A stretch of 64,000 nt of DNA from contig NC_009655.1 of NCBI RefSeq assembly GCF_000017245.1, forward strand, positions 744,001-808,000, written 5' to 3'. The DNA comes from Actinobacillus succinogenes 130Z. Lineage in GTDB: Bacteria; Pseudomonadota; Gammaproteobacteria; Enterobacterales; Pasteurellaceae. Positions 7,453 to 17,228 of the stretch are shown here, piece by piece. Numbering within the stretch: position 1 is the first letter of the stretch; every line of letters starts with the position of its first letter. The position numbers and the translations under genes were made by a program. The notes under the pieces are model-generated. The model ran no database searches, was not told where the DNA came from, and saw nothing but the letters and a program-made list of their open reading frames with translations.

Positions 7453-10041
7453 ATGAAGATCGCAAAATTAATTTTAAGTAGCTTGTTAACCGTCATTATT
7501 TTATGTTGTGTGGCGGCGGGCTTGTTTTACGCTAAAATCAAAGCGGATTTGCCGAACGTGGAAAGCTTGAAAAACGTGACTTTACAGCAACCTATGCAGA
7601 TTTATACCGCAGACGGCAAATTAATGGGGGAAGTGGGCGAACAGCGCCGAATTCCCGTGAAGTTGGAAGACGTGCCGAAACGTTTGATTGATGCGGTTTT
7701 GGATACGGAAGACAGCCGTTTTTATGATCATCACGGCGTGGATCCGGTAGGTATTGCCCGCGCAATCCGGGTGGCGATTGCCAACCGGGGGGCTTCGCAA
7801 GGGGCGAGTACCATCACTCAGCAACTTGCCCGTAATTTCTTTTTAACGAACGAAAAGACCATTATGCGAAAAGCCAAAGAAGCGGTGTTGGCTATCGATA
7901 TTGAAAATACGCTGAGTAAAAATGAAATTTTGGAACTTTACCTGAATAAAATTTATTTAGGCTATCGTTCTTACGGCGTGGTGGCGGCGGCAAAAACCTA
8001 TTTCGGTAAAGATTTGAAAGAGTTGACTTTATCTGAAATGGCGGTTATCGCAGGGTTGCCGAAAGCACCGTCCACCATGAATCCGCTCTATTCCGTAAAA
8101 CGTGCGGAAGAACGCCGTAACGTGGTGTTGGGACGTATGCTGGAAATGCGCCATATTACCCGGGAAGAATACGATGAGGCGGTTCGAGAACCGATTATGT
8201 CGCAATATCATGGTGCGCAACTGGAGTTTCGTGCGGATTATGTAACGGAAATGGTGCGATTGGAAATGGTTAAGCGTTACGGGGAAGAAAACGCTTACAA
8301 CAGCGGTTATCAGGTTTATACCACCGTTTCGTCCCAGGCTCAGACGAATGCGCAGAACGCGGTGGTTCAGAACATTATTAATTACGATATGCGTCATGGC
8401 TATCGCGGTGCTACGGCGCTTTGGAAGAAAGGCGAAGCCCCTTGGGATGAAGGCAAAATCCATGAAGTATTACAGAAATTGCCGAATGCTGCGCCGTTCG
8501 TACCGGCTGTGGTATTAAGCGTAAATAAAGACGGTGCGGAAGTCATGCGGACTTCGGGCGAAAAAATGACGCTGAATCCGACCGCACTTCGTTTCGCCGG
8601 TAACAAAGGGGTACGTGCGGGCGAACAGATTTGGATTCGTCAGCTTGATGACGGTCATTGGACGTTGGGACAATTGCCGGAAGTCAATTCTGCGTTAGTG
8701 TCGCTTAATTCCGATAACGGTGCGATTGAAGCCGTTGTCGGCGGATTCAGTTTCGAGCAAAGCAAGTTTAACCGCGCCACCCAGTCTCTGGTACAGGTCG
8801 GTTCATCCATTAAACCGTTTATTTATGCGGCTGCGTTGGAAAAAGGACTGACTTTGTCCAGCGTATTGCAGGATACCCCGATTGTCATTAATAAACCGGG
8901 ACAGGAACCGTGGCGGCCGAAAAATGCGCCGGATCGGTATGACGGTCCGATGCGCTTGCGCGTAGGATTAGGGCAATCTAAAAATATGATTGCGGTAAAA
9001 GCCATGCAAATGGCGGGGATCCCGTTTACGGCGGAATTTCTACAGCGTTTCGGTTTTAAACGTGATCAATATTTTGCCAGCGAAGCTTTGGCGCTGGGGG
9101 CGGCTTCTTTTACTCCGCTTGAAATGGCACGCGGGTATGCAGTATTTGATAACGGCGGGTTCTTAATCGATCCGTTTATTATCGATAAGATCCTGGATAA
9201 TACCGGTAAGGAGATTTTCGTTGCAAATCCGAAAATTGCCTGCCCGGCTTGTGACGATATTCCGACAATATATTCATCGACCAATGAAAAAATTGACGGT
9301 TTTCAGGCTTCCGTCGCCGATGCCGCCGCCAATGTGCCGTTAAAGAATACGGCGGATGACGATAACAGCGATGAAATCGATGAAGCCGCCGAGCTGACGG
9401 AAGATCCGGAAATTAAAAACAAAGACGGTCAAATTAAAGAAACGGATTTGGATTTCATGGCGGAAAGTAAATCGGAGAATTCCTCCGTACAATATGCTCC
9501 GCGCGTAATCAGCGGCGAATTGGCGTTCTTAATCCGCAGCGCTTTGAACACGGCGATTTACGGTGAACAGGGATTAAGCTGGAAAGGCACCAGTTGGCGC
9601 ATGGGCAGTCAACTCAAACGGACGGACGTCGGCGGTAAAACGGGGACCACCAATAACTCGAAAGTAGCGTGGTATGCGGGTTTCGGCGCTAACCTGACGA
9701 CGACGATTTACATTGGTTTTGACGATAATAAACGTAACTTGGGAAGACATGAAGCCGGGGCGACGGCTGCTATGCCCGCCTGGATTGCGTACATGAAACA
9801 GGCGCTGGCGGACATACCGGAACGCGAGTTGCCGACACCGAAAAATATTGTCGAGAAAAAAATCGATATCCGTTCGGGATTATTGTCTTCCGGCGGAGGC
9901 CGTACCGAATATTTTATTGTCGGTACCGAACCTAAACGGGTTTATGTGCAGGAAAAAGCCGGACCGGCCTATTATGTACCGCCGGCCTTACAGGAAAGAC
10001 TGGGTAAAGCGCCTGACGGTTCGCAACAGGAATTATTTTAA
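7453..10041 (+). CDS. mrcA: Penicillin-binding protein 1A
   Basis: Bifunctional peptidoglycan synthase of the inner membrane, called ponA in Haemophilus. The ATG at 7453 (MKIAKLILSS) is preferred over a GTG at 7441 because it begins directly with the signal-anchor. The glycosyltransferase GT51 domain has EDSRFYDHHGVD and STITQQLARNFF. The transpeptidase has SSIK (about residue 450), GQSKN and KTGTT (about 728). An OB-fold insertion lies between the two domains. A low-complexity acidic stretch (about 630-680, DDDNSDEIDEAAELTEDPE) sits between SKN and KTG. It is divergent from comA as in H. influenzae. Confidence 0.97.
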   Translation: MKIAKLILSSLLTVIILCCVAAGLFYAKIKADLPNVESLKNVTLQQPMQIYTADGKLMGEVGEQRRIPVKLEDVPKRLIDAVLDTEDSRFYDHHGVDPVGIARAIRVAIANRGASQGASTITQQLARNFFLTNEKTIMRKAKEAVLAIDIENTLSKNEILELYLNKIYLGYRSYGVVAAAKTYFGKDLKELTLSEMAVIAGLPKAPSTMNPLYSVKRAEERRNVVLGRMLEMRHITREEYDEAVREPIMSQYHGAQLEFRADYVTEMVRLEMVKRYGEENAYNSGYQVYTTVSSQAQTNAQNAVVQNIINYDMRHGYRGATALWKKGEAPWDEGKIHEVLQKLPNAAPFVPAVVLSVNKDGAEVMRTSGEKMTLNPTALRFAGNKGVRAGEQIWIRQLDDGHWTLGQLPEVNSALVSLNSDNGAIEAVVGGFSFEQSKFNRATQSLVQVGSSIKPFIYAAALEKGLTLSSVLQDTPIVINKPGQEPWRPKNAPDRYDGPMRLRVGLGQSKNMIAVKAMQMAGIPFTAEFLQRFGFKRDQYFASEALALGAASFTPLEMARGYAVFDNGGFLIDPFIIDKILDNTGKEIFVANPKIACPACDDIPTIYSSTNEKIDGFQASVADAAANVPLKNTADDDNSDEIDEAAELTEDPEIKNKDGQIKETDLDFMAESKSENSSVQYAPRVISGELAFLIRSALNTAIYGEQGLSWKGTSWRMGSQLKRTDVGGKTGTTNNSKVAWYAGFGANLTTTIYIGFDDNKRNLGRHEAGATAAMPAWIAYMKQALADIPERELPTPKNIVEKKIDIRSGLLSSGGGRTEYFIVGTEPKRVYVQEKAGPAYYVPPALQERLGKAPDGSQQELF

Positions 10042-10056
10042 CATCTATTCGAAAAT

Positions 10057-10088
10057 CGACCGCACTTCGGTAAGTGCGGTCGGTTTTT
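10057..10088 (+). terminator. USS-pair terminator after mrcA
   Basis: CGACCGCACTT and AAGTGCGGTCG, two opposed uptake words with a 4-base loop, are followed by a T-run. The hairpin lies 15 bp after the mrcA stop and separates it from rlmJ. Confidence 0.88.
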
Positions 10089-10117
10089 CCATTATTTTTA
10101 TTTTATAAGGAAAAATT

Positions 10118-10963
10118 ATGCTGAGTTATCGCCACAGTTTTCATGCGGGTAACCATGCGGATGTGTTGAAACACATTGTGTTAATGCTGATTATTGAAAA
10201 TCTTCGGCTTAAGGAAAAAGGATTTTATTATCTTGACACTCACGCCGGTGCGGGCCGTTATCGTTTGTTTAGTGAAGAATCGGAAAAAACGGCGGAATTT
10301 GAAGAAGGCATTGCCCGTTTATGGTCGCGTGACGATTTGCCACCGGAAGTGGAACGTTATGTAGAGCAGATTAAACGCCTGAATTACGGCGGTAAAAATT
10401 TGCGTTATTATGCCGGTTCTCCGTTGATTGCAATACAGTTATTACGTCCGCAGGATCGCGCGTTATTGACAGAGCTGCATCCTTCGGATTTCCCGTTATT
10501 GCGTAATAATTTTAAAGAATATCCTAACGTGACCACTAAACGTGATGATGGTTTTCAGCAACTGAAAGCCACTTTGCCGCCGAAAGAACGCCGGGGTTTA
10601 GTGCTGATCGACCCTCCTTATGAACTGAAAGAGGATTACGATTTAGTGGTGAAAGCCGTCGAAGAAGGCTATAAACGTTTCGCTACCGGCATCTACGCCG
10701 TTTGGTATCCTGTCGTATTGCGTCAACAGGCGAAGCGTATTGTGCGCGGTTTGGAACAAACCGGCATTCGAAAAATCCTGCAAATCGAACTGGCGGTTCG
10801 TCCCGATTCCGAACAACGGGGCATGACGGCGAGCGGCATGATTGTGATTAATCCGCCGTGGCAGCTGGAAATGCAAATGAAATCGATTTTGCCTTATTTG
10901 ACCGACGTGCTGGTACCGGAAGGCACGGGAAGCTGGTCGCTGAACTGGATTACGCCGGAATAG
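10118..10963 (+). CDS. rlmJ: 23S rRNA (adenine(2030)-N6)-methyltransferase RlmJ
   Basis: SAM-dependent enzyme methylating A2030 of 23S rRNA, formerly YhiR/ComJ. The 281-residue protein has the hallmark N-terminus MLSYRHSFHAGNHADVLKH, SAM motif LDTHAGAGRY and catalytic DPPY (LIDPPYELKEDY). A good AAGGAA site precedes the ATG. It lies downstream of mrcA as in Haemophilus; its E. coli homologue has been linked to use of DNA as a nutrient, which fits the competence neighbourhood only loosely. Confidence 0.96.
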   Translation: MLSYRHSFHAGNHADVLKHIVLMLIIENLRLKEKGFYYLDTHAGAGRYRLFSEESEKTAEFEEGIARLWSRDDLPPEVERYVEQIKRLNYGGKNLRYYAGSPLIAIQLLRPQDRALLTELHPSDFPLLRNNFKEYPNVTTKRDDGFQQLKATLPPKERRGLVLIDPPYELKEDYDLVVKAVEEGYKRFATGIYAVWYPVVLRQQAKRIVRGLEQTGIRKILQIELAVRPDSEQRGMTASGMIVINPPWQLEMQMKSILPYLTDVLVPEGTGSWSLNWITPE

Positions 10964-11002
10964 AAATTTGTGATAAAATCAATACTTTTTAAAGGAAAGA
11001 AA

Positions 11003-11317
11003 ATGGCAACCGTATTAACAAAATTTTTAACCGAAAAACTGGACGCGTTAAAAGCGATCGATATTTTAACTATTGACGTGCGTGGTAAGTCTTCCGTTAC
11101 GGATAACATGATTATTTGTACCGGTACTTCAAGCCGCCATGTGGCGGCTTTGGCGCAAAAGCTTATCGATGAAAGCAAACAGGCGGGATTTGATACTTTT
11201 GGAGCTGAAGGCAGAGCCACGGCGGATTGGGTGGTGGTGGATTTCGGGCAGGCGATGGTGCATATTATGCAGCAAGATAGCCGGGAAATGTATCAGCTCG
11301 AAAAACTTTGGGCTTAA
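11003..11317 (+). CDS. rsfS: Ribosome silencing factor RsfS
   Basis: Binds uL14 on the large ribosomal subunit and blocks subunit joining under nutrient limitation. The start is the ATG at 11003 ([14 protein letters not shown]), 8 bases after AAAGGAAAG; the frame opens upstream but without a ribosome site. The 104-residue length and motifs [30 protein letters not shown] and [18 protein letters not shown] are those of the family. It starts the usual rsfS-rlmH-mrdA-mrdB gene order. Confidence 0.97.
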
Positions 11318-11352
11318 TTTTTCAAAAAATCAGACGAAAACGACCGCACTTT

Positions 11353-11820
11353 ATGAAGATTCAGCTGATTGCCGTGGGAACGAAAATGCCCGCCTGGGTG
11401 AAAACCGGTTTTGAAGAATATCAACGCCGTTTCCCGAAAGATATGCCGTTTGAATTAATCGAGATTACCGCCGGAAAACGCGGTAAAAACGCCGATATCG
11501 CCCGAATTTTGGAACAGGAAGGCAAGGCTATGCTGACGGCTTGCGGTAAAAATAAAATCGTAACATTGGATATTCCCGGCAAATCTTGGACTACGCACCA
11601 ACTGGCGCAACAACTGGAAAGCTGGAAAAACGACGGACGTGACGTGAGTCTGCTCATCGGCGGACCGGAGGGACTGTCACCGGAATGCAAAGCCGCTGCG
11701 GAGCAAAGCTGGTCTCTTTCACCATTGACGCTACCCCATCCGTTGGTCCGCGTCGTCGTGGCGGAAAGTCTGTATCGTGCGTGGTCGTTGACGGCCAACC
11801 ATCCTTACCACCGCGAATAA
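11353..11820 (+). CDS. rlmH: 23S rRNA (pseudouridine(1915)-N3)-methyltransferase RlmH
   Basis: SPOUT-class methyltransferase acting on pseudouridine 1915 of 23S rRNA in assembled 70S ribosomes. The ATG at 11353 gives the canonical 155 residues ([16 protein letters not shown]). The SAM-knot motif LIGGPEGLS and C-terminus [17 protein letters not shown] are intact. An uptake word (11343-11351) ends one base before the start codon, taking the place where a Shine-Dalgarno sequence would be; none is otherwise evident. rsfS ends 35 bp upstream. Confidence 0.97.
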
Positions 11821-11839
11821 TCGGAAATAACAGCGCTTT

Positions 11840-13924
11840 ATGAATTTTCTCAGAAAATTGCTTTCGCCTCCTACTCACGAACCGATCCGCGACAATAAAG
11901 CGGAACGGAACTTATTTGCGCGCCGCGCGTTAGTGGCGTTTATGGGGACGTTGGTGTTAACGGCGGTTTTATTGGTAAATTTATACCATTTGCAGATTGT
12001 GGATTTCGATAAATATCAAACCCGTTCTAACGGCAACCGTATCAAATTATTACCGGTTCCGCCGACCCGCGGGCTGATTTATGATCGTTCCGGCATCTTA
12101 TTGGCGGAAAATCTGACTTTTTTCGGTTTGTATATCGTGCCGGAAAAAGTAGAAAATCTCGACCGCACTTTTGACGAGTTGCGCGAGGTCATCGGATTAA
12201 CCGAGCAAGATATCGAACGGTTTAAAAAAGAACGCCGCCGCTCTTCCCGTTATACGCCGATTTTGCTGAAACCCGGGTTAACGGAGGAACAGATTGCCAG
12301 ATTCGCGGTTAATCAGTATAACTATCCGAGTCTGGACGTGCGTCCTTATTTTAAACGTCATTATATTTACGGCGAACCGTTGACGCATATTTTAGGGTAT
12401 GTGGCGAAAATTAACGATAAGGATGCCGAACGGCTGAAAAATGCCGAAAAAGAAGCGGCTTATGCGGGAACGACGGATATCGGCAAGCTGGGGATTGAAC
12501 GTTATTATGAGGAACAGTTACACGGACAGGCGGGATTTGAACAGGTTGAAATCAATAACCGCGGCAAAGTGATTCGTAAACTAAGCGAACAGCCGCCTGT
12601 TGCCGGTAAAAGTATTCATTTGACTCTCGATTTGCCGCTGCAGCAGTTTATCATGCAGTTGTTAGGCGATCAAAAAGGGGCGGTAGTTGTGCTGGATCCG
12701 AAAGACAGCAGTATTTTGGCTATGGTATCCAGTCCGAGCTATGACAACAATCTGTTTGTAGGCGGGATCTCGAGTACGGATTATCGTCGTTTACTGAACG
12801 ATGAAAACCGTCCGCTGTACAACCGCGTGACCCAAGGGGCTTATCCGCCCGCATCTACGGTGAAACCGTTCATTGCGGTGTCGGCGTTGACGGAAGGTGT
12901 AATTACGCCGGGTATGACGATTTCCGACCCGGGTTACTGGCAGTTACCGAACAGCACCAAACGTTTCCGTGACTGGAAAAAATCGGGACATGGTCCGACA
13001 AATTTACAAAAAGCAATTACCGAATCTTCCGATACTTATTTTTATACGGTGGCTTATCGTATGGGGATTGACCGGTTGTCCGACTGGATGAGACGTTTCG
13101 GTTTCGGTATGCCGACCGGCGTGGATATCCATGAGGACACGCCGGGGATTATGCCGACACGGGATTGGAAACAAAAACGCCATAAGAAACCTTGGGTCAT
13201 GGGAGACACGATTCCGGTAGGTATCGGTCAGGGCTATTGGACGGCGACACCGTTACAGTTGGCGAAAGCGACGGCGGTTTTAGTGAATAACGGCAAGGTG
13301 AATACTCCTCACCTCATGAAAGAAGCGCGCGGTTCGACAACGGAACCTTATAAAGATCCGCTGTTGTACGAAGATATTCGGGAGCCGAAAGCGGAAGCCT
13401 GGAATGCCGCCAAACGCGGGATGTACGGCGTTATCAACGGTGCGGGCGGGACGGGCCGTAAAGCCTTCGCCGGCACCTCTTATGTGGCGGCGGGTAAATC
13501 GGGGACGGCGCAGGTGTTCAGTCTGAAGGAAGGACAAAAATACAACGCGGCCAATTTAAAAAAATTCTTGCACGATCATGCTTGGTTTACGGCATTCGCA
13601 CCTTATGAGAACCCTAAAATAATCGTCTCTATTATTCTCGAAAATGCTGGCGGAGGTTCCAGTAATGCGGCGCCTGTGGTGCGTCGGATTATGGATTTTT
13701 ATCTGAATAACCGGTTGCCTAAACTGATGGCGGCGGAAGAACAGACAACAAATGACGGTGTCGTATCGAACGAAGTTCCGGAAGAAGCGGAAAGTTTACC
13801 GGCTTCGGATAATGCGGATGAAAGTGCGGTCGAAAATAAACAAGATTTTGAAGAGAATATGAAGCAAGAACAGCACGGTATACGGCACTATTTTCCGTTA
13901 ACCGAGAATAAAGCGGCGGAATAG
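11840..13924 (+). CDS. mrdA: Penicillin-binding protein 2
   Basis: Class B monofunctional transpeptidase of the elongasome, partner of RodA. The 694-residue protein has one N-terminal membrane anchor (residues ~32-52), the dimerisation domain with PPTRGLIYDRSG, and a transpeptidase with STVK (~337), SSD (ESSDTYFY) and KSGT (~552). The C-terminal 60 residues are acidic and low in complexity, an extension beyond KSGT seen in Pasteurellaceae PBP2. It starts 19 bp after rlmH and ends 4 bp before mrdB. Confidence 0.97.
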   Translation: MNFLRKLLSPPTHEPIRDNKAERNLFARRALVAFMGTLVLTAVLLVNLYHLQIVDFDKYQTRSNGNRIKLLPVPPTRGLIYDRSGILLAENLTFFGLYIVPEKVENLDRTFDELREVIGLTEQDIERFKKERRRSSRYTPILLKPGLTEEQIARFAVNQYNYPSLDVRPYFKRHYIYGEPLTHILGYVAKINDKDAERLKNAEKEAAYAGTTDIGKLGIERYYEEQLHGQAGFEQVEINNRGKVIRKLSEQPPVAGKSIHLTLDLPLQQFIMQLLGDQKGAVVVLDPKDSSILAMVSSPSYDNNLFVGGISSTDYRRLLNDENRPLYNRVTQGAYPPASTVKPFIAVSALTEGVITPGMTISDPGYWQLPNSTKRFRDWKKSGHGPTNLQKAITESSDTYFYTVAYRMGIDRLSDWMRRFGFGMPTGVDIHEDTPGIMPTRDWKQKRHKKPWVMGDTIPVGIGQGYWTATPLQLAKATAVLVNNGKVNTPHLMKEARGSTTEPYKDPLLYEDIREPKAEAWNAAKRGMYGVINGAGGTGRKAFAGTSYVAAGKSGTAQVFSLKEGQKYNAANLKKFLHDHAWFTAFAPYENPKIIVSIILENAGGGSSNAAPVVRRIMDFYLNNRLPKLMAAEEQTTNDGVVSNEVPEEAESLPASDNADESAVENKQDFEENMKQEQHGIRHYFPLTENKAAE

Positions 13925-13928
13925 CGAA

Positions 13929-15047
13929 ATGGACGAAAAAAAATCTTTATTATCCAACCTTTGGAGCAAAATTCATCTGGATTTTTGGTTGTTAATCGGT
14001 TTGTTGATGATTACCGGTTATGGCTTGATTGTGCTTTACAGTGCGTCCGGCGCCAATGAAGCCATGTTCCGCAGTCGAGTGGTTCAGGTGTTTTTAGGGT
14101 TTCTGGTGATGATAGTGATGGCACAATTTCCGCCGCGTTTTTATCAGCGTATCGCACCTTATTTGTTTATTGCCGGTATTGTATTATTGGTATTGGTGGA
14201 TGCGGTAGGAACAACGAGTAAGGGGGCGCAGCGTTGGCTTGATCTCGGTGTCGTTCGCTTTCAACCGTCGGAGATTGTGAAATTAGCCGTACCTCTGATG
14301 GTTGCAGTTTATTTGGGTAACCGTCCTTTGCCGCCGACTTTGACCGATACTATGATTTCACTGGGGTTAATCGTTATTCCGACGCTATTGGTCGCTATTC
14401 AGCCGGACTTGGGAACGTCAATTTTAGTTAGTGCTTCGGGAATATTTGTGGTATTTTTAGCGGGCATGAGCTGGTGGTTGATTGGTATTGCTTTGGTCGG
14501 CGTGACTGCTTTTATTCCGGTAATGTGGTTTTATTTAATGCACGACTACCAACGGACCCGCGTGTTAACTCTGCTTGATCCGGAGAAAGATCCGTTGGGG
14601 GCGGGTTATCATATTTTACAATCAAAAATTGCTATCGGCTCAGGCGGGCTAATGGGTAAAGGTTGGATGTCGGGGACGCAATCCCAGCTGGAGTTTTTGC
14701 CGGAACCGCATACGGACTTTATTTTTGCCGTATTAAGCGAAGAACACGGATTAATGGGCGTCATCATTTTACTGGCGTTATATTTTTTCATTATTATTCG
14801 CGGTTTGATGATCGGTGTACAGGCACAAACGGCATTCGGGCGTATTTTAACCGGTGCGTTGACATTGATTTTCTTCGTCTATTTATTCGTTAACATCGGT
14901 ATGGTGAGCGGTATTTTACCGGTTGTCGGCGTACCGTTGCCGATGATAAGTTACGGCGGTACGTCATTTGTGGCTATTATGGCCGGGTTCGGATTGATCA
15001 TGTCGATCCACACCCATAAGCGTTCTCTCTATTCCCAAGGGAACTAA
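13929..15047 (+). CDS. mrdB: Rod-shape-determining glycosyltransferase RodA
   Basis: SEDS-family peptidoglycan polymerase of the inner membrane, working with PBP2. The 372 residues have about ten membrane segments and the SEDS signatures: RWLDLGVVRFQPSEIVKLA, AIQPDLGTSILV (with the catalytic Asp of the periplasmic loop region), EPHTDFIFAVLSEEHG and PLPMISYGGTS. It follows mrdA by 4 bp, a conserved pair. Confidence 0.97.
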   Translation: MDEKKSLLSNLWSKIHLDFWLLIGLLMITGYGLIVLYSASGANEAMFRSRVVQVFLGFLVMIVMAQFPPRFYQRIAPYLFIAGIVLLVLVDAVGTTSKGAQRWLDLGVVRFQPSEIVKLAVPLMVAVYLGNRPLPPTLTDTMISLGLIVIPTLLVAIQPDLGTSILVSASGIFVVFLAGMSWWLIGIALVGVTAFIPVMWFYLMHDYQRTRVLTLLDPEKDPLGAGYHILQSKIAIGSGGLMGKGWMSGTQSQLEFLPEPHTDFIFAVLSEEHGLMGVIILLALYFFIIIRGLMIGVQAQTAFGRILTGALTLIFFVYLFVNIGMVSGILPVVGVPLPMISYGGTSFVAIMAGFGLIMSIHTHKRSLYSQGN

Positions 15048-15122
15048 TCGGTATTTTTTTACTCTTAGTTAACGAATTTTGTATTTATTCGTTGGCACTT
15101 AGGGCGACTTGAGAATTTAATT

Positions 15123-15608
15123 ATGATGAAATTTAAGATTATTTTGACCGCACTTTTAGCGTTATTTTTGACCGGCTGTACTTCATCGGCTGAAGCGAGA
15201 AAAGTGGTGAAAAAACAACCGGTTCATCAATATCAAAGCATTAATCATGACGTTTATAAAGTCGGGGGAAAAACTTACTCGACGAAATCCGGTTCGGTAG
15301 CGCATTACAGCAAAAACGGGCGTGCGAGTTATTATCACAATAAATTTAACGGTCGCCGTACGGCAAGCGGAGAAGTGTATAATTCCCGTAAATATACGGC
15401 GGCGCACCGTAGTTTGCCTCTGGGGTCTTACGCTTTAGTGACGAATTTGCGGAATAACCGAAAAGTCGTGGTGAAAATTAATGACCGGGGACCTTATCAC
15501 GGTTCCCGCATTATTGATTTATCCCGCGCTGCCGCCTCTGATTTAGGCATGATCCGTTCCGGCGTCGGAAATGTGAAGATCGAAAAACTACATATCGTTA
15601 AAAATTAG
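15123..15608 (+). CDS. rlpA: RlpA-like septal ring lipoprotein, short form
   Basis: A 161-residue lipoprotein with lipobox LTGC (acylated Cys about residue 19) and one double-psi beta-barrel domain: GRASYYHNKFNGRRTASGE, AAHRSLPLGS, KINDRGPY and RIIDLSRAAA. The C-terminal SPOR domain of E. coli RlpA is absent. RlpA proteins act at the septum, in some species as lytic transglycosylases on denuded glycan; the Asp of NDRGPY is present. Without SPOR its septal targeting is uncertain. It occupies the normal slot between mrdB and dacA. A perfect uptake word (15147-15155) encodes LTAL within the signal peptide. Confidence 0.92.
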   Translation: MMKFKIILTALLALFLTGCTSSAEARKVVKKQPVHQYQSINHDVYKVGGKTYSTKSGSVAHYSKNGRASYYHNKFNGRRTASGEVYNSRKYTAAHRSLPLGSYALVTNLRNNRKVVVKINDRGPYHGSRIIDLSRAAASDLGMIRSGVGNVKIEKLHIVKN

Positions 15609-15624
15609 GATTGCAAATACAGAG

Positions 15625-16812
15625 ATGTTATCAATAAGCTTTAAAAAAAGAAAAATTGCCTTAACGGCGGGATTAATGGCTGCGGCATTTGCTGCGTCAG
15701 CCGAAGATGTTCAATACGGCATTACTCCGCCGCAGTTAAACGCACAGACCTATATTTTAATGGATTATAATTCGGGGGCCGTTTTGGCGGCGTTCAATCC
15801 CGATCAGCGTCAGTATCCGGCGTCTTTAACCAAAATGATGACCAGTTACGCGGTGGGTGATGCGATGAAGCAGGGTAAAATTCACCCGAATGATCAAGTC
15901 ACTATCGGTGAAAGTTCTTGGGGGAAAAATTTCCCGGGGTCTTCAAAAATGTTTTTGAATCTGAATCAACAGGTTTCGGTGGCGGATTTAAACCGCGGCG
16001 TCATTGTGGTGTCCGGTAACGATGCCTGCGTGGCGTTAGCGGAACATGTTTCGGGTTCCACCGAGCAATTCGTCGCATTGATGAATAAATATGTTCAACA
16101 ATTCGGGTTGAAAAACACCAACTTTACTACACCGCACGGACTGGATGATCCGAATCAGTACTCTTCCGCACGGGATATGGCGTTAATCGGTATCCGCATT
16201 ATTCACGATTTACCCGAAGAATATAAAATTTATGCAGAAAAAGATTTTACTTTCAACAAAATCAAACAGCCTAACCGGAACGGCTTGTTGTGGGATAAAA
16301 GCATGAATGTAGACGGTATGAAAACCGGTCATACCAGTCAGGCGGGTTATAACTTGGTCGCTTCTGCAACGAATGCCAATAATATGCGTTTGATTTCTGT
16401 GGTGATGGGGGTTCCGACTTATAAAGGCCGTGAGGTGGAAAGTAAAAAATTGTTGCAATGGGGCTTTAACAGCTTTGATACCTTCAAAACATTGGAAGCC
16501 GGCAAAGCCGTCGGCGAGCAGCCGGTTTATTACGGGGAAGACGGAGATGTGGCGGTCGGCGTATTGCAAGACGGTTTTATTACGGTGCCGAAAGGCCGTC
16601 AGGCGGATTTAAAAGCGCGTATGGAATTTACGACGAAATACTTGGAAGCGCCATTGGCGAAAGGTCAAACCGTAGGTAAGGTGATTTATAGTCTGGACGG
16701 TAAAGATATGGCGAAGCTGGATTTGCAGGTTATGAAAGATGTCGGCGAAGCCGGGTTTATCGGCAAAGGTTGGGACTGGTTGGTTTTAACGATAAAAAGT
16801 TTGTTTGACTAA
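15625..16812 (+). CDS. dacA: D-alanyl-D-alanine carboxypeptidase (PBP5/6 family)
   Basis: Periplasmic enzyme that removes the terminal D-Ala of peptidoglycan pentapeptides. The 395-residue protein has a signal peptide (to AASAEDV), SLTK (~67), SGN (~130) and KTG (~233), then the beta-rich PBP5 C-terminal domain and a final amphipathic anchor (WDWLVLTIKSLF). It starts 16 bp after rlpA, in the mrdA-mrdB-rlpA-dacA order. An uptake-word terminator follows. Confidence 0.97.
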   Translation: MLSISFKKRKIALTAGLMAAAFAASAEDVQYGITPPQLNAQTYILMDYNSGAVLAAFNPDQRQYPASLTKMMTSYAVGDAMKQGKIHPNDQVTIGESSWGKNFPGSSKMFLNLNQQVSVADLNRGVIVVSGNDACVALAEHVSGSTEQFVALMNKYVQQFGLKNTNFTTPHGLDDPNQYSSARDMALIGIRIIHDLPEEYKIYAEKDFTFNKIKQPNRNGLLWDKSMNVDGMKTGHTSQAGYNLVASATNANNMRLISVVMGVPTYKGREVESKKLLQWGFNSFDTFKTLEAGKAVGEQPVYYGEDGDVAVGVLQDGFITVPKGRQADLKARMEFTTKYLEAPLAKGQTVGKVIYSLDGKDMAKLDLQVMKDVGEAGFIGKGWDWLVLTIKSLFD

Positions 16813-16869
16813 CCTTGAAATGCCTGTATCGGACACTATTTATCTTATATAAAAAATAAAGCAAAAAAC

Positions 16870-16909
16870 GACCGCACTTTTTATGTAAAAGTGCGGTGAT
16901 TTTTTTATC
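16870..16909 (+). terminator. USS-pair terminator after dacA
   Basis: ACCGCACTTTT and AAAAGTGCGGT flank a short loop (16871-16897) and a run of seven T follows. It separates the cell-wall genes from ybeD-lipB-lipA. Confidence 0.87.
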
Positions 16910-16926
16910 TGTTTCGAGGTGAATTT

Positions 16927-17223
16927 ATGACGCAGAAAATGATTAACTTACAAGATATGCCACAAGCTAAACTGAAAGATTTATTACAGTTTCCATGCCC
17001 GTTCACATTTAAAGTCGTAGGTACGCATCGCGATGATTTGGTAGATGATGTGATTGCTGTGACGCAAATTCATGCAAAAGGCGATTACAGCCCGACGGAA
17101 CAACGTAGTGCGAAAGGGACGTATAATTCCGTTTCGATTGAAATTTTAGCCGTAAATATTGAGCAGGTGGAAACGCTGTATGCCGAACTTGCCAAAATCG
17201 AAGGCGTGAGAATGGTGTTATAG
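16927..17223 (+). CDS. ybeD: DUF493 family protein YbeD
   Basis: A small protein of 98 residues matching the YbeD family: LLQFPCPFTFKVVGTH, and a ferredoxin-like alpha/beta pattern to the end (LYAELAKIEGVRMVL). The fold resembles an ACT/allosteric regulatory domain; biochemical function is unknown. It sits between dacA and lipB as in E. coli, 5 bp before lipB, which suggests a link to lipoylation that has not been demonstrated. Confidence 0.93.
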   Translation: MTQKMINLQDMPQAKLKDLLQFPCPFTFKVVGTHRDDLVDDVIAVTQIHAKGDYSPTEQRSAKGTYNSVSIEILAVNIEQVETLYAELAKIEGVRMVL

Positions 17224-17228
17224 CAGCA

